Positions 1 to 8,823 are shown, counted from the first letter of the stretch. The stretch is 64,000 nucleotides of DNA from Paractinoplanes rishiriensis (GCF_016862375.1 NZ_BOMV01000100.1:16650-80649); one strand, 5' to 3'. Numbers and translations: made by a program. The notes: generated from the letters alone by a model not told the origin.

Positions 1-121
1 TCGTCGCTGACCCTGCCCCAGGTGGGATCGGAGTCCACCGCGACACGGCACTGCCGTGGTTGCGGGGTCGCTGGAGCTGCTCGGCCCGAGCGACGCCGCA
101 CGGCCGCACGGGGCAGTGACT

Positions 122-562
122 TCAGCGGGCCATGGTTCCCGGAAAGGCCGAGCGGCAACGCGTGCGACCGGAGGCCGGCGTGGCAGATGAGCAGGATCCA
201 GAACGCTCCGACAAGTTCAACTCCGCCGCCGAGTGCGTCCTGAACGGTGGACACGGCGTCCAGGAGGCAATGGCGGTCGCGGTCGAGGAGAGGACGACGT
301 CGCGCAGCGCGATGGCACGGTCGTGCACGCTGCCCCGGAAGTTGATCGCGAACCGCTGCTTGACCGCGTTCTTCTCGTTGATGGTGGTCAACGATGCGTC
401 GATGCTGCGCACTTCCCAGACGCCTACCCCGACCAGCACCACCATGGCGAGAACGACGACCACGAACCCGGCACCGAGACGCCTGCCGATGCTCCAACTC
501 CGCACTGCGCGGCACCCCCATCGAGCAGTTACCGAAAGCGCGGCGTTCGCTACGCAATGCAA
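122..562 (-). pseudogene. N-terminal fragment of a methyl-accepting chemotaxis protein
   Basis: The first ~95 codons on the minus strand encode a basic N-terminus (SIGRRLGAGF), one transmembrane helix and the start of a four-helix-bundle MCP sensor domain, with the hallmark NFRGSVHDRAIALRDVVL. After about position 260 the frame becomes arginine/serine/proline rich and stops resembling the family; no HAMP or signalling domain follows in any frame before the window edge. It is read as a broken or rearranged chemoreceptor gene. The start is uncertain: the ATG at 562 precedes the conserved part by ~25 residues. Family assignment rests on the sensor motif; the pseudogene status is inferred. Confidence 0.55.
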
Positions 563-766
563 TCATCGCTCGTCAGGGCCGCGTGCAACTGGAACCGAAT
601 ATCTTTCAGGAAAGACACGGGTTGAGCAGGGGCGGAGACGAAACCGTCGGTTGACGTCGAACTGGATGCGCCCGGTAGCCATCCCGCTGGGCCTGTGGCC
701 GCCCGGGTCACACTCCGCATGTTGACGGCGAGGTCTCTCTTGAAACCACGCCCTTTCTCGACAGCA

Positions 767-1744
767 TCAATGGGTGGTGGCCAGGCCGAAGGCTGGGAAC
801 AAGGCCGGGTCGGGAAATCCGACGATGCCAGCCACTCGATCACCGTCGACGGCGAGGACCATGATGCCGTAGCCGCGGCAGTCCTGCGCGGTGTCGTCGG
901 GAAGGTAGGCGGCAAGGGCCGGGTGACCGTTGGCTCGGACCCCGACGAGGTGGATCAGGTCGAGCCGGCCGCCGGCGGGCACGGTAGCGAAGAACTCGGC
1001 GACCGCCTCCCGGCCGTCGATGAGCAGCGCCTGCGGCGGCATGTGCAGGGTGACGTCGTCGCGCAGCAACGCCGCCAGCGCGGGGATGTCGCAGTCATGC
1101 CAGGCGCGCACGAACGCCTCCACGACCTCGCGTTCGCGAGCCGTTCCGGGCCTGGCCCCGACCGGTTTGTCAGTGTCGGCGATGGTGGCGCGGGCGCGTT
1201 GCAAGGCGCTGTTCACCGCTGGCACGCTGGTACCGAGCAGATCGGCGACCTGCTGTGCGGGCCAGGCGAGAACCTCGCGCAGGATCAACACGGCCCGCTG
1301 CGTGGCGGGCAGCACCTGCAGGGCGGCCACGAAGGCCAGGGCGACGCTTTCGCGTCGGTCGACGATCGCGGCCGGGTCGGCGTCGGCGTCGGCGTCGGTC
1401 AGCTGGTCGATCAGGGCGTCCGGGTAGGGCTGCAACCAGGCCGCGTCGAGCGGGCTGGCGATCGGTTCGCGGGCCCGGCGGTTGATCATCTTGAGGCACG
1501 TGGTCGTCGTGATCCGGTAGAGCCAGTGCCGCAGCGGCGCCCGGCCTTCGAAGCCGGCCAGGCCCTGCCAGGCCCGCAGCAGCGTCTCCTGCAGTGCCTC
1601 CTCGGCGTCGTGGTAGGAGCCGAGCATGCGATAGCTGTGCAGGTGCAGCGCCCGCAGATGCGGTGCGACCAAGGCTTGGAACGCTCCGTCGTCGCCAGCG
1701 CGGGCCGCTGCCAGCAGCGGGTCGGTGCTCGTCTGCGCGCTCAT
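767..1744 (-). CDS. ECF sigma factor with C-terminal SnoaL-like domain (SigG/TIGR02960-like)
   Basis: A 325-residue extracytoplasmic-function sigma factor. Region 2 lies at about residues 10-80 (YHDAEEALQETLLRAW), region 4 at about 125-180 (LPATQRAVLILREVLAW, then SVPAVNSALQRARA), followed by a ~120-residue SnoaL-like domain that in this subclass sits where an anti-sigma factor would otherwise act. No anti-sigma gene is adjacent, which fits the subclass. I prefer ATG 1744 because the further-upstream in-frame starts (1774, 1846) add non-conserved sequence and 1846 overlaps the divergent gene. It is divergent from a VOC/DUF2461 pair that may be its target; the target is inference. Confidence 0.88.
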   Translation of the reverse strand: MSAQTSTDPLLAAARAGDDGAFQALVAPHLRALHLHSYRMLGSYHDAEEALQETLLRAWQGLAGFEGRAPLRHWLYRITTTTCLKMINRRAREPIASPLDAAWLQPYPDALIDQLTDADADADPAAIVDRRESVALAFVAALQVLPATQRAVLILREVLAWPAQQVADLLGTSVPAVNSALQRARATIADTDKPVGARPGTAREREVVEAFVRAWHDCDIPALAALLRDDVTLHMPPQALLIDGREAVAEFFATVPAGGRLDLIHLVGVRANGHPALAAYLPDDTAQDCRGYGIMVLAVDGDRVAGIVGFPDPALFPAFGLATTH

Positions 1745-1844
1745 GCCGGACACCGTAGCGGTCGGGTCTGACATGACCGATGAGTTTGCCGCAGCCCGGG
1801 GATCGTACGAAAGGTAGGCACCTAACGGGAGAGGAGAGCAAACC

Positions 1845-2180
1845 ATGAGCGCACCATTCGTCTGGTTCGACCTGACCGCCGTGCACGCCGAGTTCTATGA
1901 GAATCTGTTCGGCTGGACGACCCGCCCGGGTGCGGGTGACTACCAGAGCTGGTTCACCGCAGGCGGGCAGCCGTGGGGCGGCGTCGCCCCAGCAGATGAC
2001 GTTCCAGCGGGCCGCTGGGTGCCCTACGTGATGGTCGACGACCTCGACGTCGCTACCAAACGGGCGGTCGAACTCGGCGGACGCATCGTACGGCAGCGGA
2101 CCACCGGACCGGGCGGGACGTCCGTGATCGTCGCCGATCCCGGCGACGCCCTGGTCGCGCTGTTCGTGCCGACGAACTGA
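1845..2180 (+). CDS. VOC-family (glyoxalase/bleomycin-resistance fold) protein
   Basis: A 111-residue single VOC domain. It opens with FVWFDL, contains the EFYENLFGW helix-strand signature and ends with VIVADPGDALVALF, the usual C-terminal strand that carries a metal-ligand or dimer residue. Small VOC proteins of this size act in detoxification or antibiotic sequestration; the substrate cannot be read from sequence. A clear ribosome site (GGAGAGGAGAG) precedes ATG 1845. The downstream gene starts 6 bases after the stop, so the two are probably co-transcribed, divergently from the ECF sigma factor. Confidence 0.82.
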   Translation: MSAPFVWFDLTAVHAEFYENLFGWTTRPGAGDYQSWFTAGGQPWGGVAPADDVPAGRWVPYVMVDDLDVATKRAVELGGRIVRQRTTGPGGTSVIVADPGDALVALFVPTN

Positions 2181-2186
2181 GCAGCC

Positions 2187-3218
2187 ATGGCAATGACCGG
2201 GGAAGATCTGTTCGGGGAACTCGTCGAGCCGCTGTACGCCGACCGAGCGGTGCAGCGCTCGACCATGATGGGACTGCCATGCGTCCGATACAACGGCCGG
2301 TTCTTCGCCTCGCTCGAACGGCGCAGCGGGGCCCTTCTGGTGAAGGTGCCCCCGCGCCGGGTCGCAGCGCTCATCGCCGACGGCGTTGGCGAGCCGTTCG
2401 CGCCGGCCGGGCGGATCTTCCGCGAATGGGTGGCGCTGCCGCACCCTGACCGGCAGCTCTGGAGCGACCTGCTCACCGAGGCACGGCATCACGCCGCCGG
2501 CACCCCGGCCGAAATCGCTGGATTCCGCGGGTTCGGCGAGGCGGGACTGAAATTTTTGATCGGGCTGGAACGCGACAACACCAAACGGTTCTTCGACACC
2601 CACCGGCCGGTCTACCGGCAGGAGCTCCTGGAACCCGCCAAGGCGTTCGTGACGGCCCTCGGCCAGGTGCTGCACCAGCGCGTATCAGCGGCCCTGCACG
2701 CCGAACCGCGAGTGGGCGGCAGCCTGTTCCGGATCGCCAACGACCTGCGGTTCGCGCCGGACCGGCCGCCGTACAAACCGCATCTCGACTTCGTATTCTG
2801 GGAAGGCCCGAACGGACCGAAACGCGATCCGGCGCTGATCCTGCGCATCGGCGCGGCCGAGATCCTCCTCGGCTGCGGCGTCATGCCTCGCTCCGGGCCG
2901 GCGCTGGCGGCGTACCGCGGTGCCCTGCGCGACGACGCCCGGGTCGCCGACCTCAACCGGCACGTGACCCGCCTGCAGGACTCGGGTGCCGAGCTGAGCG
3001 AGCCGACCCGGCGTCACCACCCCGCCGGGTTCGACCCGGCCGGCCCGGCGGCCCGCTTCGCGTTACGCGACGGATGGCACCTGGTAAACCGCTACCCGCA
3101 CCCCGCGGAAATCACCACACCCGCACTGGTTAACTGGTGCGCGGATCGCTTCGTCCCGTTTGCACCGGTCCACTCCTGGCTCACCCAGGCGGATCAAACC
3201 GTCAGCGCAGGTGCCTGA
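2187..3218 (+). CDS. TfoX-N-like / DUF2461 (TIGR02453) two-domain protein
   Basis: A 343-residue protein that looks like a fusion. Residues ~10-105 resemble the TfoX N-terminal or YjbR-like fold (MMGLPCVRYNGRFFASL, then LLVKVPPRRVAALI, then EWVALP). Residues ~115-335 are a DUF2461 domain with its typical FLIGLERDNTKRFFDTHR opening and DLRFAPDRPPYKPHL centre. DUF2461 has no settled biochemical function. It sits directly behind the VOC gene in a likely two-gene operon. The fusion joint is inferred from sequence similarity only; both halves are intact with no frameshift. Confidence 0.8.
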   Translation: MAMTGEDLFGELVEPLYADRAVQRSTMMGLPCVRYNGRFFASLERRSGALLVKVPPRRVAALIADGVGEPFAPAGRIFREWVALPHPDRQLWSDLLTEARHHAAGTPAEIAGFRGFGEAGLKFLIGLERDNTKRFFDTHRPVYRQELLEPAKAFVTALGQVLHQRVSAALHAEPRVGGSLFRIANDLRFAPDRPPYKPHLDFVFWEGPNGPKRDPALILRIGAAEILLGCGVMPRSGPALAAYRGALRDDARVADLNRHVTRLQDSGAELSEPTRRHHPAGFDPAGPAARFALRDGWHLVNRYPHPAEITTPALVNWCADRFVPFAPVHSWLTQADQTVSAGA

Positions 3219-3338
3219 GGTGTGCCGGCCGCCGGTCAGGGGTCGGTCCGGCGGCGTCGCCGTTGCGACGGCCGCTCGCTGTGCCCGGGCGCGGCGTCGC
3301 CGGATCACCCTGAACAGGGTCGTCGCTCGTCGCACTTC

Positions 3339-3944
3339 TCACGACTGCGGGGACGCAGGACATTGGCGCTCGGCAGTCTCGCTGAAGTCGGGAACCGGGC
3401 GGGCCTGCGCCTGCTGCGCGGTCGTGGCCAGGCCGTTGCGCTCAATGTCGTTGACCAGCCACTGCATTTCCAGAATCTCTCGCCGTTGCGCCTGACTGAT
3501 CTCCTTGGCGAGTTGGCAGACCCGCACGTCGGAAATTTCCGCATGCTCAGAGCGGGTGATAGCCAGCGAGTGATGCGGGATCATGGAATTCATCCACCCG
3601 GCGTCCTGCACAGTGGTCTGACTACGGTCGAGAATCGCGCCCCCACCGAGCAGGAGCACACTCGCCGCGGCGACCGCCAGATTCGCCTTCGTGTTGCGGT
3701 ACATGTTCAGCATCCAGCCCAGCATGATCAGACCCATGGCGCCGCCCATGGTCAACGCCATGAACACCCGGCTCTCGCTGAACCGAACGTGGTCCCACGC
3801 CCAGGTGCTGACGAACATCACGCCGTACATCACCACCATGGCGGTCAGAATCATCGCGGCGAACCGCGCATACATTTTCGAGTCATGCGGCTGCTGGTCA
3901 GCCCTGTCCCGGTCGTTGCTCGTCCTGCTGCTCGTTCGATCCAT
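3339..3944 (-). CDS. DUF305 membrane protein
   Basis: A 201-residue protein with a charged N-terminus, three hydrophobic helices (about residues 25-50, 58-80, 86-105) and a C-terminal DUF305 four-helix segment with the conserved MNSMIPHHSLAITRSEHAEI and the helix QRREILEMQWLVNDIE. DUF305 proteins are copper- or metal-associated in several operons, and a copper-storage-like gene lies at 34.7-35.1 kb, but no direct link is visible. It is convergent with the DUF2461 gene (120 bases between). Start chosen at ATG 3944, the first in-frame Met. Confidence 0.85.
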   Translation of the reverse strand: MDRTSSRTSNDRDRADQQPHDSKMYARFAAMILTAMVVMYGVMFVSTWAWDHVRFSESRVFMALTMGGAMGLIMLGWMLNMYRNTKANLAVAAASVLLLGGGAILDRSQTTVQDAGWMNSMIPHHSLAITRSEHAEISDVRVCQLAKEISQAQRREILEMQWLVNDIERNGLATTAQQAQARPVPDFSETAERQCPASPQS

Positions 3945-4106
3945 AGCTGCGCCGGCCTTCCTCTATGCGACGGTCTTCTCGTCCAGCCAACGCGTATACC
4001 CGCACACGGCCTGGCGAAGCGGTCAACACGACGACGACCGCCGTGCATGTTGGCGAGGGACGTGGGGTAGGTGATCGCGGAACTCCGAAGTGGAGAGGAG
4101 CCGCCG

Positions 4107-4289
4107 ATGAGCACGCCGCGTACGCCTCAAAGATCGACGTCGATAGTGGACTTCGACGTGACCGCGGTCATCGACCCGAAGGCGCACATCAGCAAGCTGA
4201 CATCCATCGCCCGGGAGGCGGCCATTCCCTTGGCAGCAGCGGCATTGGCGATCGCTGACACCGTAGGACGCCGCAACGCCGATCTGTGA
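4107..4289 (+). CDS. Small hypothetical protein (60 aa)
   Basis: A 60-residue protein opening with a polar MSTPRTP stretch, then an acidic-hydrophobic segment (VDFDVTAVIDPKAHI) and an Ala-rich helix (AAIPLAAAALAIADTVGRR). The ATG at 4107 follows a good ribosome site (GAGAGGAG, 8 bases upstream). No family was recognised. A GGGTAG element lies about 30 bases upstream of the ribosome site, but no GTTT stands 15 bases before it, so I do not call a promoter. It converges on the AI-2E permease gene. Confidence 0.55.
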   Translation: MSTPRTPQRSTSIVDFDVTAVIDPKAHISKLTSIAREAAIPLAAAALAIADTVGRRNADL

Positions 4290-4327
4290 CGCAGCGACCA
4301 AGCCGGCTCGGACGGGAAGCCACTGTC

Positions 4328-5443
4328 TCATTCCACGCACTCCGTTTTGCTCTCCGCCGGCTCCGGTGAGTCAGGTGCGGCGATCGTCGCGGTCTGGGGT
4401 TCCTCGCGATAGCCCAGTACGGCCTGGTAGGCAACAGCGCACGCCGGGACCGCGATCAACGCACCGGCCACGCCGCCGAGCAGGGTGCCGGCGGACACCG
4501 CAAGCAACGTGACCACCGGGTGCAGGTGCACCGCCTGACGCATCACCAGCGGGTGCAGCAGATTGCCCTCCGCCTGCTGCACCAGAATCACCGCCGCCAG
4601 CACGATCAGCGCGTCCTGGGTGCCGTTGGTGACCAGCGTGACCAGGGTCGCGGCCGCCCCGGCGACCGTGGCACCGACGATCGGGACGAACGCCGCCAGG
4701 AACGTCAACACGGCCAGCGACAGCGCCAACGGGACACCGAGCAGGAACAGCACCGCGCCGATGCCGATCGCGTCCACCGCTGCCACCAGCACGATGCCAT
4801 GGGTGTATCCGGCGAGCGTTCTCCATCCCGCGTGACCGGCCCGGTCGATGCGCCTCGCCACCCGGCCGGGTGTCTGCTCGACCAGCCACGACCACATCGC
4901 CGCGCCGTCGCGGAGGAAGAAGAACACGAGCACGAGCGCCAGCAGCGTCGCGGCGAGCGCCGCAGTGGCGCTCGTGATGCCGGCGTACGGGCTGGGCAGC
5001 GCGCTGCGGATACCGCCGACCAGTTCCGCGGCGAGCTCGTCGACGCGTTGCTCGTCGATGCCCGGCAGCAGATCGGCCACGGTGTGCCGGAGCCGACGTA
5101 CCCCCTCGACCGCCTGCACCTGCAGATCGCCGAGCTGACTCGTCGCCCGCCGGCCGATCAGGAACGAGGCCGCGCCGACCACTGCCAGCACGGCGATCAG
5201 GCCGGCGAGCGCGGCGATCGACCGCGGAACATGATGCCGCTTGAGCCACCCGGTCAGCGGGCCGACCAGGGCAGTCACCAGGAGGGCGGCGATCACCGCC
5301 ATGGTCAACGGCGCCACCCGCAGTAACGCCCGCACGACCAGGTACGCCGCCAGGACGAAGACGAGCACCGCCAGCACCGTCCCGGCCGCTCGGATCAGCC
5401 GCCTGCCGGTGGCATCGTTGTCGCCGGTTGGTGCGGAAGTCAC
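4328..5443 (-). CDS. AI-2E family transporter (PerM/TqsA-like permease)
   Basis: A 371-residue integral membrane protein with about eight hydrophobic segments and the family signatures LVFFFLRDG (residues ~195-205), a long amphipathic segment, and FVPIVGATVAGAAATLV near residue 260. Family members export small solutes or signals or exchange ions; substrate unknown. GTG 5443 is chosen because it follows AAAGGA at good spacing and because a class A promoter with -10 at 5484-5479 would start transcription near 5472, excluding the more upstream ATG at 5494. The SigB-type promoter places it in the general stress regulon. Confidence 0.85.
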   Translation of the reverse strand: MTSAPTGDNDATGRRLIRAAGTVLAVLVFVLAAYLVVRALLRVAPLTMAVIAALLVTALVGPLTGWLKRHHVPRSIAALAGLIAVLAVVGAASFLIGRRATSQLGDLQVQAVEGVRRLRHTVADLLPGIDEQRVDELAAELVGGIRSALPSPYAGITSATAALAATLLALVLVFFFLRDGAAMWSWLVEQTPGRVARRIDRAGHAGWRTLAGYTHGIVLVAAVDAIGIGAVLFLLGVPLALSLAVLTFLAAFVPIVGATVAGAAATLVTLVTNGTQDALIVLAAVILVQQAEGNLLHPLVMRQAVHLHPVVTLLAVSAGTLLGGVAGALIAVPACAVAYQAVLGYREEPQTATIAAPDSPEPAESKTECVE

Positions 5444-5478
5444 GTCAGTCCTTTGTCTTGGGTATCCACCGCCCGCGC

Positions 5479-5503
5479 CTACCCGCGGCAGCACCTCGCA
5501 AAC
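5479..5503 (-). promoter_or_regulatory. Class A (SigB/SigF-type) promoter of the AI-2E permease gene
   Basis: On the minus strand GTTT (5503-5500) is followed after exactly 15 bases by GGGTAG (5484-5479). This matches the SigB/SigF consensus of actinobacteria (GTTT, 14-17 bases, GGGTA). Expected start site near 5472, about 30 bases before the GTG. Confidence 0.75.
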
Positions 5504-5517
5504 GAGGGGATGCCCGC

Positions 5518-6026
5518 TCAGGCCTCCGGGGCGTCGGGGAGCACGGTCAGCCGGCCGGCCTGGGCAGCGGGAATTACGCTGAAGCTGCCGTCGGTCTCGA
5601 GCACCACCGCTGCCACGTCGGCCAGATCGCCGATGCCTTGCGAGCGGACTGCCTGGCGGACCTCGCCGTCGGTGACCCGCTGTGACCGCAAGGCGTCGTA
5701 CAGGAGGACGCCGTCACGCAGCAGCACGCTCGGTTCGGACTTGAGCAGGCGACGCACCGCCCGCGACCGGATCGACAGCCAGGTGACCGACAGCTGCAGC
5801 AGCACCAGCAGCGCAGGCCGACAATTCCCTCGGCCAGAGCCACATCGCGCGACAGCAGAATCGTGGCCAGCGTCGAGCCGATCGCCACGGTGACTACCAG
5901 GTCGAAGGCATTCATCTTCGCCAGCGTCCGCTTGCCGGACAGCCGCAGAATGGCGATAAGGCAGGGATACGTGATCATCCCGATCACCGCGATACGCCAT
6001 AGGTCGGTCCAGTGCTGAAAGAACAT
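5518..6026 (-). pseudogene. DUF421 membrane protein, interrupted by one frameshift
   Basis: The first ~70 codons from ATG 6026 give a standard DUF421 N-terminus with two membrane helices and LRLSGKRTLAKMNAFDLVVT. Near 5816-5820 the frame shifts by one base: the family sequence resumes in another frame as PALLVLLQLSVTWLS, then the cytoplasmic domain SVLLRDGVLL and VTDGEVRQAVRSQGIGDLAD to the stop at 5518. Restoring one base in the GGCC run would give a ~170-residue intact protein, so this is either a very recent mutation or a sequence error. It lies 33 bases behind the HtrA-like gene and could share its transcript. Confidence 0.8.
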
Positions 6027-6058
6027 CACAATCCCCTACCCGGCCAGCGGGTCCGCAC

Positions 6059-7102
6059 TCAACGCGACAGTGTCCCGAGTGTCACCTGCACCTGCGTACC
6101 GCTCCCGTCGCGGTGCAGCCTGAGAGCGACCGATTTCCCGGGGGCGGTCTCGCGGAGCGCGGCGTAGATGTCGCCGACCGTGGCGATCTGCTTGTCATCG
6201 AACTTGACGATCACGTCGCCTGCCCGGAGATCGGCCGCATCTGCCGGGCTGCCCGGCTGCACCTGCCGCACCAGCGCGCCACTGGTGACCTTCATGCCCA
6301 GCGGCTGCGCGATATCGGCGGTCAAGGTGGTCAGGACAACACCGAGGTACGGATGGGCAACCGAGCCGGTGGACAACAACTGGTCGGTCACGTCGACCAC
6401 CGTGCTCGACGGAATGGCGAACCCCAGAGACACCGCGCCAGCCGACGGCGGTATGTATGCCTCGTTCAGACCCACCAGCCGGCCCTGGCCGTCGATCAGA
6501 GCGCCCCCGGAGTTGCCCGGCGAGATGGCCGCATCGGTCTGGATCAGGTCGACCAGCGGACGTCCGCCGGTTGTCGAGCCGGGTATCTGGCGCCCGACGC
6601 CGGAGATGATGCCCTGGGTGACGGTGTTCTCGAAACCGAGAGGACTACCGATCGCCAGGGCGGTCTCTCCGGGCTTCGGCAGCTCGAGGCGAATCGGGAC
6701 AGGTGGCAGCCCAGTGCGTTGCACCCGGACGACGGCGAGGTCGGTGATCTCGTCCGCGCCGATGACCTGCCCTGCAACCTGGGTGCCATCGGCGAACGCG
6801 ACCTGCACCTGCTTCACCGAGCCGACGACATGGGCGTTGGTGACGATCACGCCGTCCGCCCGGTAAACCACTCCGCTGCCCAACCCCTCGCCGGCGCGGA
6901 TCGTCACCACCGACGGCTCCGTCCGCGACACCACCTCGACCACCGATCCACCGGGCGGTGCCGCATCGGCGGCGACACTGCTCGATGTCGCCGGGGACGC
7001 CTCGTCGGTGCAGCCAGCGGTCAAAACCACCACCGCGGCGGCGAAGCCCCCGAGGATCTTCGTGATTACGGTGGAGATGCCGGGGGCGGCGGTCGCGGTC
7101 AT
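6059..7102 (-). CDS. HtrA/DegP-like S1C serine protease lipoprotein with PDZ domain
   Basis: A 347-residue envelope protease. A signal peptide ends in the lipobox LTAGC with acceptor Cys31. The trypsin-like domain carries His91 (TNAHVV), Asp121 (ITDLAVVRV) and Ser198 (SPGNSGGAL), the full catalytic triad. A C-terminal PDZ domain (~residues 255-345) has the carboxylate-binding YLGVVL strand. Such proteases degrade or chaperone misfolded envelope proteins. It is unusual in being a lipoprotein rather than a membrane-anchored HtrA. It lies between the sigma-factor gene upstream and the DUF421 gene downstream, all on one strand. Confidence 0.93.
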   Translation of the reverse strand: MTATAAPGISTVITKILGGFAAAVVVLTAGCTDEASPATSSSVAADAAPPGGSVVEVVSRTEPSVVTIRAGEGLGSGVVYRADGVIVTNAHVVGSVKQVQVAFADGTQVAGQVIGADEITDLAVVRVQRTGLPPVPIRLELPKPGETALAIGSPLGFENTVTQGIISGVGRQIPGSTTGGRPLVDLIQTDAAISPGNSGGALIDGQGRLVGLNEAYIPPSAGAVSLGFAIPSSTVVDVTDQLLSTGSVAHPYLGVVLTTLTADIAQPLGMKVTSGALVRQVQPGSPADAADLRAGDVIVKFDDKQIATVGDIYAALRETAPGKSVALRLHRDGSGTQVQVTLGTLSR

Positions 7103-7168
7103 GGTAACTCCCGTGGACTGTCGGTCGGTTCGGGCTGGGCCTTCACGTTGTGTCGAGCCCCTTGCAGC

Positions 7169-7954
7169 TCAGGAACCGGGGCCCAGGCGAGTCCGCAGCG
7201 TGTCCAACGCCCTGCGGATCAGACGCGAGGCGTGCATCTGCGACATGCCGAGCTGCCGGCCGATCTCGCTCTGAGTGAGGTTGCCGTAGTAGTAGAGCGT
7301 CACCACCCGCCGTTCCCTTTCGCTCAGATGCGCCATGGCCTCGTACAGGTCGTGACGTAGTTCGGCCTGCCGGTATGCGTCGTCGTGATGGCCAACAAGT
7401 TCACCCAGCTCGGTGTCGCCTTCCGGATGCACCGGAGCCGACAGCGACGCCGCTCGGCGGGCGTACTCACACTCCAAGCCCTCCAGCACCTCCTCCACGG
7501 TCGTGCCGAGGTATGCGGCCACGTCGTCCGCGGTAGGACTGCGGTTTAGGTGCTGGGTGAGGTGCCGACGGGCATCCTCCACGCGTTGATGCAGATCGTG
7601 GAGGGGACGCGGCAGCCGCACCGCCCAGCCCCGGTCGCGGAAGTACCGCTTCAGTTCCCCGACGATCGTGGGTGTGGCATAGGCACCGAAGTCGCTGCCC
7701 CGGCGCGGATCGAAACCGTCCACGGCCTTGATGAGCCCGACCATCGCGGTCTGCCGCAAATCGTCGGGGTCGGTACGTCCGTTGGCGTAGCGGCGGACCA
7801 GCCGGTGAGCCAGCGGCGCCCATGCCAGGATGGCGTCCGCGCGTAGTTGCGGTCGTCGCCGGTCACCGGTTGGCGTAACGGCCATGGCGTGGATCAGATC
7901 CGACGCCCCGGTTGTCGAGACGGCACGGGTGAGTGTGTTCTGCGTTGTCGTCAT
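7169..7954 (-). CDS. SigB/SigF-type RNA polymerase sigma factor
   Basis: A 261-residue group 3 sigma factor. Region 2 (~residues 40-110) has PDDLRQTAMVGLIKAVDGF and the -10 recognition helix IVGELKRYFRDRGWAVRLPR. Region 3 follows, and region 4 (~205-255) has LSERERRVVTLYYYGNLTQ and a helix-turn-helix MSQMHASRLIRRAL. The class recognises GTTT-N15-GGGTA promoters, about thirteen of which occur in this window. No RsbW-type anti-sigma kinase is adjacent, although five STAS proteins lie elsewhere in the window. A class B repeat (8101-8116) lies upstream of the ATG at 7954, so the sigma gene itself seems to be under the class B regulator. Confidence 0.93.
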   Translation of the reverse strand: MTTTQNTLTRAVSTTGASDLIHAMAVTPTGDRRRPQLRADAILAWAPLAHRLVRRYANGRTDPDDLRQTAMVGLIKAVDGFDPRRGSDFGAYATPTIVGELKRYFRDRGWAVRLPRPLHDLHQRVEDARRHLTQHLNRSPTADDVAAYLGTTVEEVLEGLECEYARRAASLSAPVHPEGDTELGELVGHHDDAYRQAELRHDLYEAMAHLSERERRVVTLYYYGNLTQSEIGRQLGMSQMHASRLIRRALDTLRTRLGPGS

Positions 7955-8100
7955 GATCCTTGTCCTCGCGCGTCGGTGCGCCGGCCGGTGTCAGGACGTC
8001 GGCGGGCCAGGTCAACGCGGTGTCAGGTGGATAGCGGCCTGCCACCGCAGCGTGCGTTCTCCAGAGTGGAAGACCGACGTGGCGGGGCATCCGCGTTACC

Positions 8101-8116
8101 GTGACGGTCCCATGAC
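8101..8116 (-). promoter_or_regulatory. Class B direct-repeat box upstream of the sigma-factor gene
   Basis: On the minus strand GTCAT-gggacc-GTCAC, two half-sites with an 11-base period. Eight bases further on is the core GGATGCCCCGCCACG (8092-8078), closely matching the cores at 33.55 and 44.74 kb. The box is 147 bases from the ATG at 7954. Confidence 0.65.
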
Positions 8117-8139
8117 AACAAGCAGCAGGACGACGCCGA

Positions 8140-8703
8140 TTACGCGACCCTGCTCTGCTCAGGGGAGGATCCTTGCGTCCGCCCCTCCCCGAGGTCGCCG
8201 TGCAGCATCCGGACGGCCCGGTCGGCCAGTTCCGCGTCCACCATCACCTCGAATTCGCCGGCACGCACCAAATCGTCCGTCGTGAACGACCTTCGCCCCT
8301 GGGTGACCACGTATCCCAGCAGAGCCACCGCAGCACCGAGAATCGCGCCCAGCACGGCCGTGTTGAACACCAGCCACCAGGTCGACAGGGAATCCGTGGT
8401 CAGATCGAACAAGCGAAGCAGCCAGCCGACGGCCGCGCCGATCAGCAGACCCGACAGGGCACCACGGCCAGTCACATCGACGGTGGTCAGCTGACCGCGA
8501 TGGCGCGCCACGTCGCGCAGATCGGCGCCGATCACCGTGACTCGCCTCTCCGAGAATCCGGCCGCGACAAGCCGTTCGACAATTCCGGCTGCTGCCCGGT
8601 AATCCGGCCGCGCCGCGATAGAGCGTTGCGCCACACCGATCCGTACGTCGTCATGGTCGCTCTCGCGGGGACCGCCTGTCGGTTGTCGAGGAATCTCTGG
8701 CAT
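8140..8703 (-). CDS. General stress protein 17M-like membrane protein
   Basis: A 187-residue protein. Residues ~20-70 resemble the YflT/GSP17M N-terminal domain (GVAQRSIAARPDYRAAAGIVERLV, then RVTVIGADLRDV), followed by a glycine-zipper membrane hairpin (GRGALSGLLIGAAVGWLLRLFDL and GAILGAAVALLGYVV) and a soluble tail ending with an EFEVMVDAELADRAVRML strand-helix. It is a paralogue of the protein at 11946-12497 with the same order of parts. ATG 8703 follows a purine stretch. The function in stress is inferred from the family and from the surrounding regulon. Confidence 0.75.
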   Translation of the reverse strand: MPEIPRQPTGGPRESDHDDVRIGVAQRSIAARPDYRAAAGIVERLVAAGFSERRVTVIGADLRDVARHRGQLTTVDVTGRGALSGLLIGAAVGWLLRLFDLTTDSLSTWWLVFNTAVLGAILGAAVALLGYVVTQGRRSFTTDDLVRAGEFEVMVDAELADRAVRMLHGDLGEGRTQGSSPEQSRVA

Positions 8704-8823
8704 CACGCCACCTCCCATTCGTCTCGGTCGCCCGGTCCCCCGCCCTGCGGCGGTGCAAACGGCTGTCGCAGGCTTGTCACGTAACAGACCGCATTTCGTC
8801 GTGCGTGGTCGCACGGCGACACC

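Noticed and set aside
1387..1400. Short GGCGTC repeat (cggcgtcggcgtcggcgtcgg)
   Set aside because: It encodes an Asp-Ala repeat (DADADAD) inside the sigma factor, not a structured repeat.
767..1771. Long frames on both strands and in several registers across the ECF sigma-factor gene
   Set aside because: Typical shadow frames of GC-rich coding DNA; only the minus-strand frame shows family motifs.
4035..4075. GGGTAG before the 60-aa gene at 4107
   Set aside because: The position 15 bases upstream reads CATG, not GTTT; a GTTG occurs at only 12 bases.
4371..5326. Long Arg/Gly-rich frames over the AI-2E permease gene
   Set aside because: Low-complexity, no family similarity, no ribosome site; shadows of the permease.
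6036..6060. GGGTAG on the minus strand just before the DUF421 gene
   Set aside because: No GTTT at 14-17 bases upstream; the nearest GTTG is 18 bases away, so I do not call a class A promoter.
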